Shown in pieces: positions 11,773 to 24,449 of a DNA stretch of 64,000 nt (positions are counted from its first letter, which is position 1; each line of letters opens with the position of its first letter). Where the stretch lies: contig OZ010799.1 of the NCBI GenBank assembly GCA_963932465.1, positions 164,730,761 to 164,794,760 of the forward strand, read 5' to 3'. This stretch comes from Maratus speciosus. Lineage: Eukaryota > Arthropoda > Arachnida > Araneae > Salticidae. The notes below the pieces were generated by a model. That model worked only from the letters and a program-made list of their open reading frames with translations, did not search any database and was not told where the DNA came from. A program made the position numbers and the translations under genes.

Positions 11773-11780
11773 GAGTTTTC

Positions 11781-12408
11781 CTATACGTGAAACTGGTGTT
11801 ATGAAAGAAATAAACAATAATGTTTTCTAAAAATAGAAAAAAAGGGATAATATTCGTTGATCTGTGTTGAAATGTATAAAAATCATATGCTTCCGTAGTT
11901 ACGGCAAAAAACTTTTTAAGAAGTATTGAATTACTTTACAATATGTATGTGTGTCAGAAATTCACACTAAAATTGATATATTTGTTTCCATTTTAAAAAT
12001 ATTAACTGATATCTACATAACTTATAATTGAATACATAAATGTACTCCAAAAATGATCTCGGTCAATTGAAAAAAACGCCATTACTGCGAAAATTCAAAA
12101 GCTAATGTCACGCTTATGCATTTTTGGCTTTTAAAAAAATTGCTAAACATTGTTTGGCGACAAACGCAAATTAGAAATCGTAAAGAAAGAATATATAATT
12201 CACAATTATAGTAACTTTTAGAATTACATCTGTTTGTTTACACTGGAAATCACATGATGTGGAGTTAGATAAAAATAAAAAGAAATGAAATGAAAAAAAA
12301 AAATGTAATTCAAAATTAGTCTAACCAAATTTTCAGATTCATTATTTTAACGTAACGCAGGCGATAATTTGCCAAATATTGTATCAATCGTAAAATTTCA
12401 CAATCATA
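11781..12408. other. intergenic, includes a 102-bp segment repeated at 16095
   Basis: No gene seen. Positions 12003-12104 recur at 16095-16196 with about three differences, so the Helitron-like element at 12409-15731 lies between two near-identical copies 4092 bp apart. Confidence 0.6.
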
Positions 12409-15400
12409 TCATACTCCTATTATAAAGAGGTAAAAATTGTTTATTTGTCGGAGATAAGCTCAGGAACTACCGAACCGATTCCAAAAGTAATGGTATCAAA
12501 ATGATGGTGTTTGCCCAACTTAGAACATAGGCTATATCTTATGTCGGTGCCACTACCCCAAAGGGGGTGCAGGAGCAAAAAACGTTCTAAAAATGCGATT
12601 TTTGCGTTACTGAAGGGCCTAGAAATATGAAATTTGGAATATTACTTACTTATAAGATATAAATGGTGTATAAGAACAGTTCTTAAACAATTAGAAATTT
12701 AAAAGGGGTGAAAATGCACAAAAAGCGTTCTAAAAAACGTTCTAAATGGTAGTTTCTACATAATCTCAGGCAATACCAAACCGATTTCAAAATTAATGGT
12801 ATCAAAATGATGGTGTTAGTCCAACTTAGAACATAGGATATATTTTATGTCGGTGCCACTACCCCAAAGGGGGTGCAGGAGCAAAAAACGTTCTAAAAAT
12901 GCGATTTTTGCGTTACTGAAGGACCTAGAAATATGAAATTTGGAATATTACTTACTTATAAGATATAAATGGTGTCTAAGAACAGTTCTAAAACAATACG
13001 AAATTTAAAAGGGGTGAAAATGCACAAAAAGCGTTCTAAAAAACGTTCTAAATGGTAGTTTCTACATAATCTCAGGAAATACCAAACCGATTAAAAAATA
13101 TATTGGTATCAAAATGATGGTGTTAGTCCAACTTAGAACATAGGCTATATTTTATGTCGGTGCCACTACCCCAAAGGGGGTGCAGGAGCAAAAAATGTTC
13201 TAAAAATGCGATTTTTGCGTTACTGAAGGACCTAGAAATATGAAATTTGGAATATTAGTTACTTATAAGATATAAATGGTGTCTAAGAACAGTTCTTAAA
13301 CAATTCGAAATTTAAAAGGGGTGAAAATGCACAAAAAGCGTTCTAAAAAACGTTCTAAATGGTAGTTTCTACATAATCTCAGGAAATACCAAACCGATTA
13401 AAAAAAATATTGGTGTCAAAATGATAGTGACAACGTTTGCTCCAAGATAGGCTATGTTTTATGTGGGTGCCACTACCCCAAAGGGGTTGTTGGAGCAAAA
13501 AACTTTCTAAAAATGCGATTTATGTGTTACTGATGGGCCTAGAAATATGAAATTTGAAGTATCAGCTACTTATTAGATATAAAGGATTTCTAAGAACAGT
13601 TCTTAAACAATTCGAAATTTCAAAGGGGTGAAAATGCGCGAAAAGCGTTCTAAAAACGTTCTAAATGGTAGTTTCTACACAATCTCAGAAAATACCAAAC
13701 CGATTTGAAAAATAATGGCGTCAAAATAATGGTGAAAATCCTTGCTCCAACATAGAGTATGTTTTGTGTCGGTGCCACTACCCCAAAGGGGCTGCAGGAG
13801 AAAAACGTTCTAAATTGCTGTTTTGCGTGACGGAAGGGCCTTGAATCGTGAAATTTAGAATGGTAGTTAGTTATAAGATATCAATGATCTCTAAGGACAT
13901 TTCCTAAAAAAATTGAAATTTAAAAGGGGGTCAAAATGCGCAAAAAGCGTTGTAAAAAACGTTCTAAATTGCAATTTCTATGCAATCTCAGGAAATAATG
14001 AACCGATTTCAAATGTAATGGCATTAAAATGATGGTGACAGTTCTTGCTCCAAGATAGGCTATATTTTATATATGTTTCCACTAACCCAGAGAAGATACA
14101 GGAGCAAAATGAGCAAAAAGCGTTCTAAAAATAATCTAAATGCCGATTTGTCACCAATATCTCAGGAAGAGTCAAACTGATTTCAAAAGTAATGTTAAGA
14201 AATTGATGCTGACAGCCTCTGCTCTAACATAGACGCTATTTTAAGTCGGTATCAGTATCACCTAGACGTTGCAGGAGCAAAAAAGCGTTCCAAATTTCGA
14301 TTTTTGTGATCGGTAGGGGCTAGCAACTTAAAATTAGGAAAGGTACATATGTATTACATATAAATGATCTTTAACAATAGTTTCGAAAAAATTGGAAATT
14401 TAAAAAGGGATGAAAATGCGCGAAAAGCGTTCTAAAAACATTCTAAATTTCGATTTCTACTCAATCTTAGGAAATTCCAAAGCTGTTTCAAAAGTAATGG
14501 TTGCAAATCAATGGTGACAGTCCCTGCTATAACATAGGTTATATTTTATGTTGCTGTCACTACCATCTGAGGGTTGCAAAAGCAAATCATGTTCTAATTT
14601 GCGTTTTTTGCATAACTGAAGGGTCTAACACTTTGAAGTATGGCATGGTATTTACTTACAAGATGCAACTGCTTTCTAAGAACTGTCGAAAGAAAATTTC
14701 AAATTTAAAAAGATGAAGTGAGTGAAAAGCGTTGTAAATAACAATTTTTATGTAATCTTATCAAATACCAAACCGATTAAAAAAATAAAGATGACAAATT
14801 GTTGGTGATAGATCCTGCTCAATCATAAGCTATATTTTATGTCTGTGCCACTACCACCAGAGGGTTGCAGTAGCTAAAAACTTTCTAAATTGCGATTTCT
14901 GTGATACTGAAAAGGCTAGAAACTTTAAATATGGCATGGTAGTTACTTATAAAATATAAATGCTCTCGAAGGACTGTCGAAAATAAATTCGAATTAAAAA
15001 GGGGTGAAGTGAAGGGGAGGTGCGAAAAGCATTCTAAAAAAGTCCTAAATTACGATTTCTACGCAATTTCAGGGAATATAAACCAAATATAAAAGTAATA
15101 GTTGCGAATCAATGGTAGCAGTCTCTGATCCTACACAGGCTATATTTTATGCCGATGATTCTACCACCTGGGGTTCACAGGAACAACAAACGCTCTAAAA
15201 AAGGCCTTTAAAAGCTTTCTAAATTACGTTTCTGTGGAATATTAGGAAATAACAAACCAATTTCAAAATTAATGTTGGCAAATTAATGGTGACAGTTTCT
15301 ATTTCAACACAGCCTTTTATGTTGAGAGAGGAGGTAGAACTTGGAATTTGACATGATGGTTAATTTTAAGATGTAAGAAGATGGTTTCTAGAAAATTCAA

Positions 15401-15731
15401 AACTTCAAATGAATACTGAAATGAGCGTATTAACTCAGCATAAAAGTTTCAAAATATTTTCTAAATTATTATTTATAAAGTTTTATTTCGTTTTATTAAT
15501 TTAAGTCTCATTTCTGCTTTATGCAGTGTAACAATGATGCTTAATCAAATTGTGTTTTAAATAGTAATTGTTTTAATTATTCCTAAAAGTAATAAGTACC
15601 TTTTAATAAACTAAAATATTACGTTTTAATAAAATAAAAATTTAGTTAGTACCTTTTAATAAAAATTAGACATATAAATATCACTTGGCATATTTCAAAT
15701 ATTACGCGAGCAAAGCCTCGGGATTTGCTAG
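12409..15731 (+). mobile_element. Helitron-like non-autonomous element, family 1 copy a
   Basis: The 5' end TCATACTCCTATTATAAAGA is preceded by A. The 3' end is a hairpin (GCAAAGCC / GGATTTGC, 15710-15728) ending in CTAG (15728-15731) and followed by T. This A-to-T insertion with TC start and hairpin-CTAG end is the Helitron signature. The body is a tandem array of ~307-bp units, with strong copies at about 12480, 12780, 13090 and 13395 and older units onward to ~15300. No Rep/helicase is encoded, so mobilisation would need an autonomous partner. It matches 51691-54721 end to end in organisation. Confidence 0.85.
12440..15420. repeat. ~307-bp tandem subrepeats of Helitron family 1
   Basis: The landmark GTCGGTGCCACTACCCCAAA starts at 12543, 12849 and 13156 (spacing 306 and 307). 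Each unit also carries CGTTCTAAA, TACTTATAAGATATAAAT and AAAAGGGGTGAAAATG. The first four or so units are very similar to each other; later ones decay progressively. One unit near 14090-14170 is shortened. Confidence 0.9.
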
Positions 15732-16239
15732 TAAATTATATTTAGAGCATTAAAAAAATTTATTTCATGTTTAAATTTAATATTTTCGTTTTATAATATT
15801 GTGTCTCATTAAAGCTTTTTTTTTTGTCCTTTTTAATTAAATATCAGTATTTTTTTTCTCATTTATTTGAGAGGAATTTGTATTATTTTCTAACGGATAT
15901 AGCATTTCAATTCTCTAATCAACAAACTTTTCGCCAAAATATAATCACTGGCAACCCTTTCCTTCAAAAAAGCAGTAAAATACGAAATTTATTATCAAAA
16001 ATCATAGCCATCCCTGTATATTTTCTCATAAACCACCCCGGGAATATTTCCTATCGAATGATACAATTTGGAAAAAAATCCACCGGGAGGTGGATAACTG
16101 ATATCTATATAACTTATAATTGAATACATAAATGTACTCCAAAAATGATCTCGGTCAATTGAAAAAAACACCATTACTGCGAAAATTCAAAAGCTATTAT
16201 ATCAAAAACACTCGAGAGGAACTTTTAGAACTTACTGCT

Positions 16240-16270
<31 letters not shown>

Positions 16271-16312
16271 GATGATATATGATTCCATTTCTGAAATCAG
16301 AACTGAAAAATT
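15732..16312. other. intergenic with 102-bp repeat copy and TA tract
   Basis: No gene supported. It holds the second copy of the 102-bp segment (16095-16196) and a (TA)n tract at about 16245-16270. Confidence 0.55.
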
Positions 16313-16320
16313 CTCGACTC

Positions 16321-16510
16321 CAGTGTTGCCAGTAGGCTACTTTTTTTAAATTCGGATTTCTGGATTCGCACTACTTTTTTGAAATTGCAAAATTCTCCTT
16401 GTTTTCATTTTAACTAATACCTCATTAAATAAGGTGAATTTTACCATTTCAAGAAATTAGTGCAAAGCAAGAAATCTGAATTAAAAAAAAGTAGCCAACT
16501 GGCAACACTG
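16321..16510. mobile_element. hAT-like MITE (CAGTGTTGCCAG ends, 8-bp TSD)
   Basis: A 190-bp near-palindromic element. The left end CAGTGTTGCCAGTAGGCTAC pairs with the right end GTAGCCAACTGGCAACACTG. Flanks CTCGACTC (16313-16320) and CTCGACTT (16511-16518) match at 7 of 8. A CAG-type end with an 8-bp duplication points to hAT. It is related to 41424-41612. Confidence 0.9.
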
Positions 16511-16761
16511 CTCGACTTCAACAATTTGCTATGACCGCGGATCGTCATCAAAAGCTAAATTTTTCAGGACTCCCATTAGAATTATACACGTGCGAATGCT
16601 ACAAGCCCTAGCCCTACAACTTTTGATTTGTACATTACCAGTTTCGAGAACTGCAACCAATTTTTGGGGGCTATGGCGTGCGCTTTTCAAGTGCAATCGT
16701 TTGCTTTATTTTCCACTTATATGTTATTGCTAGTATTTTACGGTATCAGTTTTATAATAAA

Positions 16762-19226
16762 TCTATACTAATATTATAAAAAGTCCTTCCGGCCAGTGCC
16801 GGGAGGAAGAGGTAGCTTTCAAATTCCTTATTTTTAAAAAGCTAGCTGGTGTTATTCAAACACACGGAGGTCAATTTAGTGGAAACCGATTATAGAAGAT
16901 TCAATACTAATTTTTATCAATACTAAATCCTTATGAATGAGAATTTCGCGAAATTAGTCAGCTTTATCCAAGCTGATTTTATTTAAAGTTATATTTGTTT
17001 TCCAAATTCGGTGATATGTGAAGTGCCTGCCATTTTAAGAGAACATGGTGGATGAGGCTAACCAGTGAACTTGGTCGAGACCTTAGTAATTCCTGTGCAC
17101 ACGCTCGCTCACATCGGAATCGGTTGATATATATGAGTGGTGTCGCAGGCAAAAATCAGATTTTTCAAAATGTCACCCACATAATGAAATTCAAACTACT
17201 GTATCTGAGCCATTTTTTAAGATAAAGACAAAACAAAAAATGCTCCGGAATCCTTATATCAAAGTCAAATACTTAAGAAAGAAACCTTTTTCGATTTCTA
17301 AATTTTTTGCACTTCACTTTAAATATATATATTTTTTAATTTAATAGCTGCCATTTTGATTCAAGATGACGGATGAAGCTGACCAGTGAACTTAGCCGAG
17401 ACATTGCTATATACTATCCAAATGCCTTCTTTTATCCAAATAGGTTAATAAATACGTGTGTTATCGCGTGACAACTATCAGATCATTTCAAAATGTCAGC
17501 CATGCTAGAAATTTCAAAGCGCTATATCTCAAATTTTTTTTAAGATGTAGACGAAAAAAAACTGCCCTGAAATCTTTGTATCAAGGTCAAACACATAAAA
17601 AAAAAACCTTTTTCATTTTCCAATTTTTTCATACCTCATTTTAAATTTTAAATAATTTTTTTTAAATGTTCCCTTTTGAATCAAAATTGCTAATGAAGGT
17701 TGCCTACGAAATCGGTCGAGACATTGGCATGCACTATGTACACACCAAGTTACATCCAAATCGGTTCATAAATACGCCTGTTATCGCGTGACAAAAAGCA
17801 GGTCGTTTCAAAATGTCAGACACAATAGAAATTAAAAATGCTATAACTCAGCCATTTTTCTAGATATAGATGAAACAAAAACTGTTCCGGAATCTTTATA
17901 TTAAGATCAAACACATACTTAAAAAATCTTTTTCAATTTTTTGATAGCTCATTTTAAATTTTAAATTTTCTTTAAATGGCCGCCATTTTGAAACAAGATG
18001 GCAGATGAAGCTGGCCAACGAACTCGGTCGAGACATTGGTATGTTCTTTGTATACACCAAGGTACATCCATATCGGTTCATGAATAGGCCTGTTATCGGG
18101 TGACAAAAATCAGGACGTTTCAAAATGTCAGCCACGCTAGAAATTCAAAGTGCTATAATTCAGCCATTTTATAAGATATAGACGAAACAAAAACTGCTCC
18201 GAAATCTTTGTATCAAGGTCAAACACATAAAAAAAATATTTTTCAATCTTCAATTTTTTGGTATCACATTTCAAATTTTAAATTTTTTTTAAAAATGTAA
18301 ATGGCCGCCATTTTGAAACAAGATAGCGGATGAAGCTGGCCAACAAACTCGGTCGAGACATTAGTATGTATTATGTACACACCGAGTTTCATATAAATCG
18401 GTTCATAAATACGCCTGTTATCGCGTGACAAATATCAGGTCGTTTCAAAATGACAGCCACAATAGAAATTCAAAATGCTATAACTCAGCCCTTTTTTAAG
18501 ATATACAGAAAACAAAAACTGCTGCGGAATTTTTGTATCAAGGTCAAACACATAAGAAAATAATATTTTTCAATTTTCAATTTTTTGGTATCACATTTCA
18601 AATTTTAATTTTTTTTAAAAAATTTCAATGGCCGCCATTTTGAAACAAGATGGCGGATGAAGCTGGCCAACAAACTCGGTCGAGACATTCGTATGTACTA
18701 TGTACACACCGAGTTTCATCTAAATCGATTCATAAATACGCCTGTTATTGCGTGACAAATATCAGGTCGTTTCAAAATGTCAGCCACGCTAGAAATTGAA
18801 AGTGCTATAACTCAGCCATTTTTTAAGATATAGACAAAACAAAAACTGCTCCGTAATCTTTGTATCAAGGTCAAATACATAAGAAAAAAATATTTTTCAA
18901 TTTTTAATTTTTTGGTACCACATTTCAAATTTTAAATTTTTTTAAAAATTTTAAATGGCCGCTATTTTGAAACAAGATGGCCGATGAAGCTGGCCAACGA
19001 TTTCGGTCGAGACATTGGTGTCTACTATGTACACGCCGAGTTTCATCCAAATCGGTTCATAAATACGAGAGTTACAGTATGACAAAGATCAGATATATAT
19101 CAACTTTTGTACGGATGGTGGTTTCGGGGTCTGGGGGTCATGATCGATGAATGTACTAAAATTTTTTGAAATCGCTTTCCTCCGAACGGCTGCAATAGGT
19201 AGCTTTTTGTAATGAAAGCTACCTAA
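16762..19226 (+). mobile_element. Helitron-like element, family 2 copy a
   Basis: The 5' end TCTATACTAATATTATAAAA is preceded by A and followed by a hairpin CCTTCCGGC-CAGT-GCCGGGAGG. AGGTAGCTTTCA at 16810-16821 is the exact reverse complement of TGAAAGCTACCT at 19213-19224, giving subterminal inverted repeats. A 3' hairpin GGTAGCTTT...AAAGCTACC lies at about 19199-19223. The body is ~327-bp subrepeats. No protein is encoded. These features fit a Helitron-like non-autonomous element (possibly the Helentron/HINE kind); the exact 3' boundary is uncertain because no CTRR-T end is clear. Confidence 0.75.
17330..19090. repeat. ~327-bp tandem subrepeats of Helitron family 2
   Basis: Each unit contains GGCCGCCATTTTGAAACA, GATGAAGCTGGCCAACGAAC, CGGTCGAGACATT, AAATCGGTTCATAAATACGC, CGCGTGACAAA and TTTCAAAATGTCAGCCAC. 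The GGCCGCCATTTTG landmark falls at about 17979, 18303, 18630 and 18957 (the last as GGCCGCTATTTTG), about 327 apart. Small reading frames here are by-products of the repeat. Confidence 0.9.
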
Positions 19227-19227
19227 A

Positions 19228-21355
19228 ACATAGAGTTTGTTTATTTGTAGGAGGTAATTTCTGGAACTACCCAGCTGATTGGAAAAGTAATAGTATCAAA
19301 ATGATTGTGTTAGTCCCCTTTCGAACATAAGCTATATCTTATGTCAATGCCACTAACCCAAAGGGGTTGCAGGAGCATAAAACTTTCTAAAAATGCGATT
19401 TTTGTGTCACTGAAGGGCTTAGAAACATGAAATTTGGCATGGTAGATACTTATAAGAAATAAATGTTCCCTAAGAATATTTCTTAAAAAATTCGAAAATT
19501 AAAAGGGGTAAAATGCGACGATTTCTATGCAATCTCAGGAAGTATGAAACCAATTTCAAAAGTAATGGTTAGAAATTGATGGTGACAGCCCTTGCTCTAA
19601 CATAGGCTCGGCGTCACTACCACCTTGGGGTTGCAAGAGCAAAAAACATTCTAAATTCCGCTTTTTATGACACTAAAGGGGTAGAAATTTGGAATGATAA
19701 TAACTTATAATTTACAAATGATCTCTAAAAAGTTACTAAAAAATCGAAATTTAAAAGGGGTGAAAATGCGCGAAAAGCGTTCTAAAAACGTTGTAAATTG
19801 AGATTTCTACGCAATCTCACGAAGTATCAAACCGATTTCAAAAATAAAGGTTGGAAATTGATGTTAACAGCACTTGCTCCAAGATAGGCGATATTTTATG
19901 TCGGTGTCACTACCCCAAATGGGGTGCAGGAGCAAAAAACGTCCAAAAAATAAGATTTTGGAGTTACTGAAGGACCTAGATACATTAAATTTGACATGGT
20001 AGTTATTTATTAGATATAAATTATATCTAAGAACATTTCCTAAAAATTCGAAGTTTAAAAGATGGGAAAATGCGCGTTCTAAAAATGTTCTAAATTGCGA
20101 TTTCTTTGCAATCTCAGGAAATATCAAATCGAGTTCAAAAGTAATGGTTGCAATTTGATGGTAAAAGTACCTTCTAGAACACTGGATTTATTTTATGTTG
20201 TTATTATTACCACCTGGTGGTTGCAGGAGAAAACAAATATTCTAAATTGCGTTTTTGTGATACTGAGGGATCTAAAAGTTTGAAATTTGGCATGGTATTT
20301 ACTTAAAAGATGCAAATGCGTTTTAAGAACCGTCGGGAGACAATTTAAATTTAAAAGGAGGAAGCGAGTAAAAAGAGTTCTAAAAACGTTCTAAATTACA
20401 AATTTTATGCAATCTTATGAAATACCAAACCGATGTCAAAAATAATGGTTGAAAATTGCTGGTGATAGAACTTGCTGAAACATAAGCTACATTTGATGAC
20501 GGTGGTACTAACACCAGTGGGATTCAGGACAAAAAAACTTTCTAAATTGCGATTTCCGTGATACTGAATTGGCTAGAAACTTTAAATATTGCATGGTGGT
20601 TACTTATAAAATATAAATGCCCTATGAACAATCGAAAATAAATTCGAAATGTAAAAGGGGCGAAGAGAAGGGAAGGAGCAAAAAGCGTGCGAAAAAAGTC
20701 CTAAATTACGATTTCTATGCAATCATAGTGAAATAATAAACCGATTACAAAAGTAACAGTTGCGAATCAATGGTAACAGTCTTTCATCCTACACGGGCTA
20801 TATCTTATGCCAGTGCCACTTCCACCTCGGACTGGCAGAAAAAACAAATGTTCTGAAAAAGCCCCTAAAAACTTTCTAAAGTACGTTTTCTATTGAATAT
20901 TAGAAAATATGAAACCAATTTCAAAATTAATTTTGGCAAATTAATGGTGGTAGTCCCTGTTTCAACATAGACATTTTAAGTTAGTGCAACTGCAACCAAA
21001 GAAGTAGTAAACTGTTAAACAAGAAGCTTGGTATTTGACATGGTGGTTAATTTTAAGATGTAAAAGAACGCTTTCTAAAAAATTCAAAGCTTCAAATGAA
21101 TACTGAAATGAGTGAATGGAATGAGCATAAAAGCTTCAAAATACTTTCTAAAATTATCATTTATTTAGAATTAGTTTTAGTTCTTTTTATTAATTTAAGT
21201 TTGATTTCTCTCTAATGCAGTGTAATAATGAAGTTTAGTCAAACTCTGTCGTAATTAGTAATTTTTCAATTATTCCTAAAAGTATAATATCTAATAAAAA
21301 TTAGACATACAAATATCACTTACAAGGAAGGTCTCCATATTGGGCATACTCAGAA
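19228..21355 (+). mobile_element. Helitron-like family 1 copy b, truncated at both ends
   Basis: It begins at ATAGAGTTTGTTTATTTGTA, directly after the family 2 terminal hairpin, so it lacks its first ~20 bp. The body has the family 1 ~300-bp units with decay. Before reaching a hairpin-CTAG end it is followed by family 2 copy b at 21359. A short block near 21333-21357 (GGTCTCCATATTGGGCATAC) is the near-reverse-complement of 34940-34972. Confidence 0.75.
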
Positions 21356-22327
21356 TATGTTGAAAAAGTCCTTCCGGCCAGTGCCGGGAGGAAGAGGTAG
21401 CTTTCATATTCCTTATTTTAAAAAAGCCAACTTATATTATTCAAACACACGAAGCTCAATTTAGTGGAAACCGAATATAGGAGATTCAATACTAATTTTT
21501 ATCAATACTAAATCATTATGAATGAGAATTTCACGAAATTAGTTATTAATTTCGCGCTTAATTAGTAAGTTTATCCAAGCTGCTTTTATTTAAAGTAATT
21601 TATATTTGGCTGCCAAATTCGGCGATTTCTTAAAGTGCCCGCCATTTTAAGACAACATGGTGGATGAGGCTAACCAGTGAACTTGGTCGACACCTTAGTA
21701 ATTGCTGTGCACATGCTCACTCACATCGGAATCGGTTGATATATACAAGTGCTGTCGCAGGCAAAAAATCAGATTTTTCAAAATGTCACCCACATTAGAA
21801 ATTGAAACTGCTATATCTGAGCCATTTTTTAAGATAAAGACAAACAAAAAATGATCCTGAATCCTTATATCAAAAGCAAATACTTAAGAAAGAAACCTTT
21901 TTCAATTTCTAATTTTTTTGCACCTCACTTTAAATATAATTTTTTTAAATTTAATGGCCGCCATTTTGAAACAAGATGGCTGATGAAGCTGGCCAGAGAA
22001 CTTAGTCGAGATATTGATGTATACTATCCACATGCCTTCTTACATCGAAATAGGCGAATGCGTGTGTTATCGCGTGACAAATACAAGATCGTTTCAAAAT
22101 GTTAGCCATGCTAGAAATTCAAAGTGCTATAATTCAACCACTTTTTAAGATATAAACAAAAGAACAAATTTTCAGAAACAAAAACTGCTCCGGAATCAAG
22201 GCCAAACACATAAAAAAAATCTTTTTAATTTTCCAATTTTTAATACCTCATTTTAAATTTTAAATTTAATTTTTTTAATGGCAACCCTTTTGAAACAAGA
22301 TGGCGAATGAAGCTGGCCAACGAATTC

Positions 22328-22584
22328 ACGAGCCGTTAATTCCCAAATTGGCTCAGCCGAACTCAGCAATCTGATTGTTCGTTAATATGAATATTTTGGA
22401 TTACTTTACTGTGATTTTGATCAAATTTAACAAAATATATCAGTTTAAGTCATTATAATTGCATTCTATTTTACATTACACTACTTCATAAGAAAATAAA
22501 TATAATTTTCTACTATATAAATATCAGTTTTAGCCAATCAGATAGCTGAGATCGGCTGAGCCAATTTGGGAATTAACGGCTCGT
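22328..22584. mobile_element. Mutator-like MITE with 9-bp TSD
   Basis: A 257-bp element whose ends are perfect inverted repeats of about 33 bp, beginning ACGAGCCGTTAATTCCCAAA and ending TTTGGGAATTAACGGCTCGT. It is flanked by the exact 9-bp duplication AACGAATTC at 22319-22327 and 22585-22593. Sister subrepeats read through this site without the insertion (GGCCAACGAACTCGGTCGAG). Long perfect TIRs plus a 9-bp duplication suggest a Mutator-like origin; it has no coding capacity. Confidence 0.9.
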
Positions 22585-23657
22585 AACGAATTCGGTCGAG
22601 ACATTGGTATGTACTATGTACAGACGAATTTACATCCAAATCGGTTCATAAATACGCCTGTTATCGCGTGACAAATATCAGGTCGTTTTAAAATGTCAGC
22701 CACAATAGAAATTCAAAATGCTATAACTCAGCCATTTTTTAGATATAGACGAAACAAAAACTGTTCCGGAATCTTTGTATTAAGGTCAAACACATACGAA
22801 AAAATCTTTTTCATTTTCCAATTTTTTGGTATCTCATTTTAAATTTTAAATTTTTTACTTTTTTTTAAATGGCCGCCATTTTTAAACAAGATGGCGGATG
22901 AAGCTGGCCAACGAACTCGGTCGAGACATTGGTATGTACTATGTATAAACGAAGTTACATCCAAATCAGTTGATAAATACGTCTTCTATTGTGTGACAAA
23001 ATTCAGGACGTTTCAAAATGTCAGCCACGCTAGAAATTCAAAATGCTATAACTCAGCCATTTTTTAAGATATAGACGAAACAAAAACTGCTCCGAAATCT
23101 TTGTATAAAGGTAAATGCATAAGAAAAAAATATTTTTTCAATTTTCAATTTTTTGGTACCATATTTCAAATTTAAATTTTTCTTAAAAATTTAAATGGCC
23201 GCCATTTTTAAAGAAGATGGAGGATGAAGCTGGCCAACGAACTCGGTCGAGACATTGGTATGTACTATGTATAAAGGAAGTTACATCCAAATCGGTTCAT
23301 AAATACGCCTTTTATCGCGTGACAAAATTCAGGACGTTTCAAAATGTCAGCCACACTAGAAATTCAAAATGCTATAACTCAGCCATTTTTTAAGATATAG
23401 ACGAAACAAAAACTGCTCCGGAATCTTTGTATAAAGGTCAAATACGTAAGAAAAAAATATTTTTCCATTTTCAATTTTTTGGTACCACTTTTCAAATTTT
23501 AAATTTTAAAAGAAATTTTAAATGGCCGCCATTTTGAAACAAAATGGCGGATGAAGCTGGCCAACGAACTCGGTCGAAACATTGGTATGTACTATGTACA
23601 CACCGAATTACATCGAAATCAGTTCATAAATACGAGAGTTACAGTGTGACATAGGTC

Positions 23658-23659
<2 letters not shown>

Positions 23660-23707
<48 letters not shown>
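23660..23707. repeat. (TA)n microsatellite near 3' end of family 2
   Basis: Uninterrupted TA run following CATAGGTCAGA. The same position carries TA runs of different length in copies c and d and only a seed in copy a (19090-19098). Confidence 0.95.
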
Positions 23708-23711
<4 letters not shown>

Positions 23712-23849
23712 ATGTATGTATCAATTTTGAACGGAGGGTGGTTTCGGGGTCTGGGGGTCATGATCGATGAAAATATACCAAAATTTTTGAAATCGCTTTC
23801 CTCCGAACGGCTGCAATAGGTAGCTTTTTGTAATGAAAGCTACCTAAAA

Positions 23850-24100
23850 GATGCTAGTGAAAGTACTCATGTATGTAATAAATTATCATTTAAAATTAGC
23901 GGCGGAATTACAGTAGAAAATCTGTAAAAAAATAAAATACTTTCGAATAATTGGCGTGGAAAGACGATAGCGGCACGCAATTTGGCGAGCAGCACTTTTT
24001 CTCGCCAAAAGCAAACGATTTTAATGAATCTGAAAATTGTTTGTTAATTGATTTTGAGAAAATACGGTATTTAATGAATTTAAACGTAAACCATGAAAGA

Positions 24101-24148
<48 letters not shown>

Positions 24149-24449
24149 ATTTTGTATTATACTTGTTGCTTGTTGCCGATTTGAACGAAATTTTGCCATT
24201 GTTTTATTCTCCAATCCACATTTTTTTTAAAAATTTAAACGGCTTTATCAGTTATAAAAATAACTTTTAACGCCAGATGAATAATGCTGCCGTAATACAT
24301 TTCCATACCGAAGAAGTTGCTTCCATAGCAACAAAGTTGAACCGACAGTGCTCAATGGGGCATATTTTTGAGTTTGGAACAATTTTAATCAATTTAAATT
24401 TTGTTTTAAATCGTAAAATATGATAGTTAAAATTCGTTATAAGTACATC
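23850..24449. other. spacer between Helitron-like copies, with (TTA)n
   Basis: 600 bp not shared with the elements on either side but duplicated at 27011-27610. It contains a (TTA)n tract at about 24102-24147. The reading frames here, including one with a run of tyrosines, are produced by that tract, so I call no gene. Confidence 0.7.

Larger units (their letters stand above)
21357..23849 (+). mobile_element. Helitron-like element, family 2 copy b
   Basis: Starts at the AAAAAGTCCTTCCGGCCAGT block and ends with the GGTAGCTTT/AAAGCTACC hairpin near 23819-23845. It contains several ~327-bp units, a MITE insertion (22328-22584) and a (TA)n tract at 23660-23707. The extreme 5' TCTATACTAATATT sequence is missing or altered. 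Confidence 0.75.
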
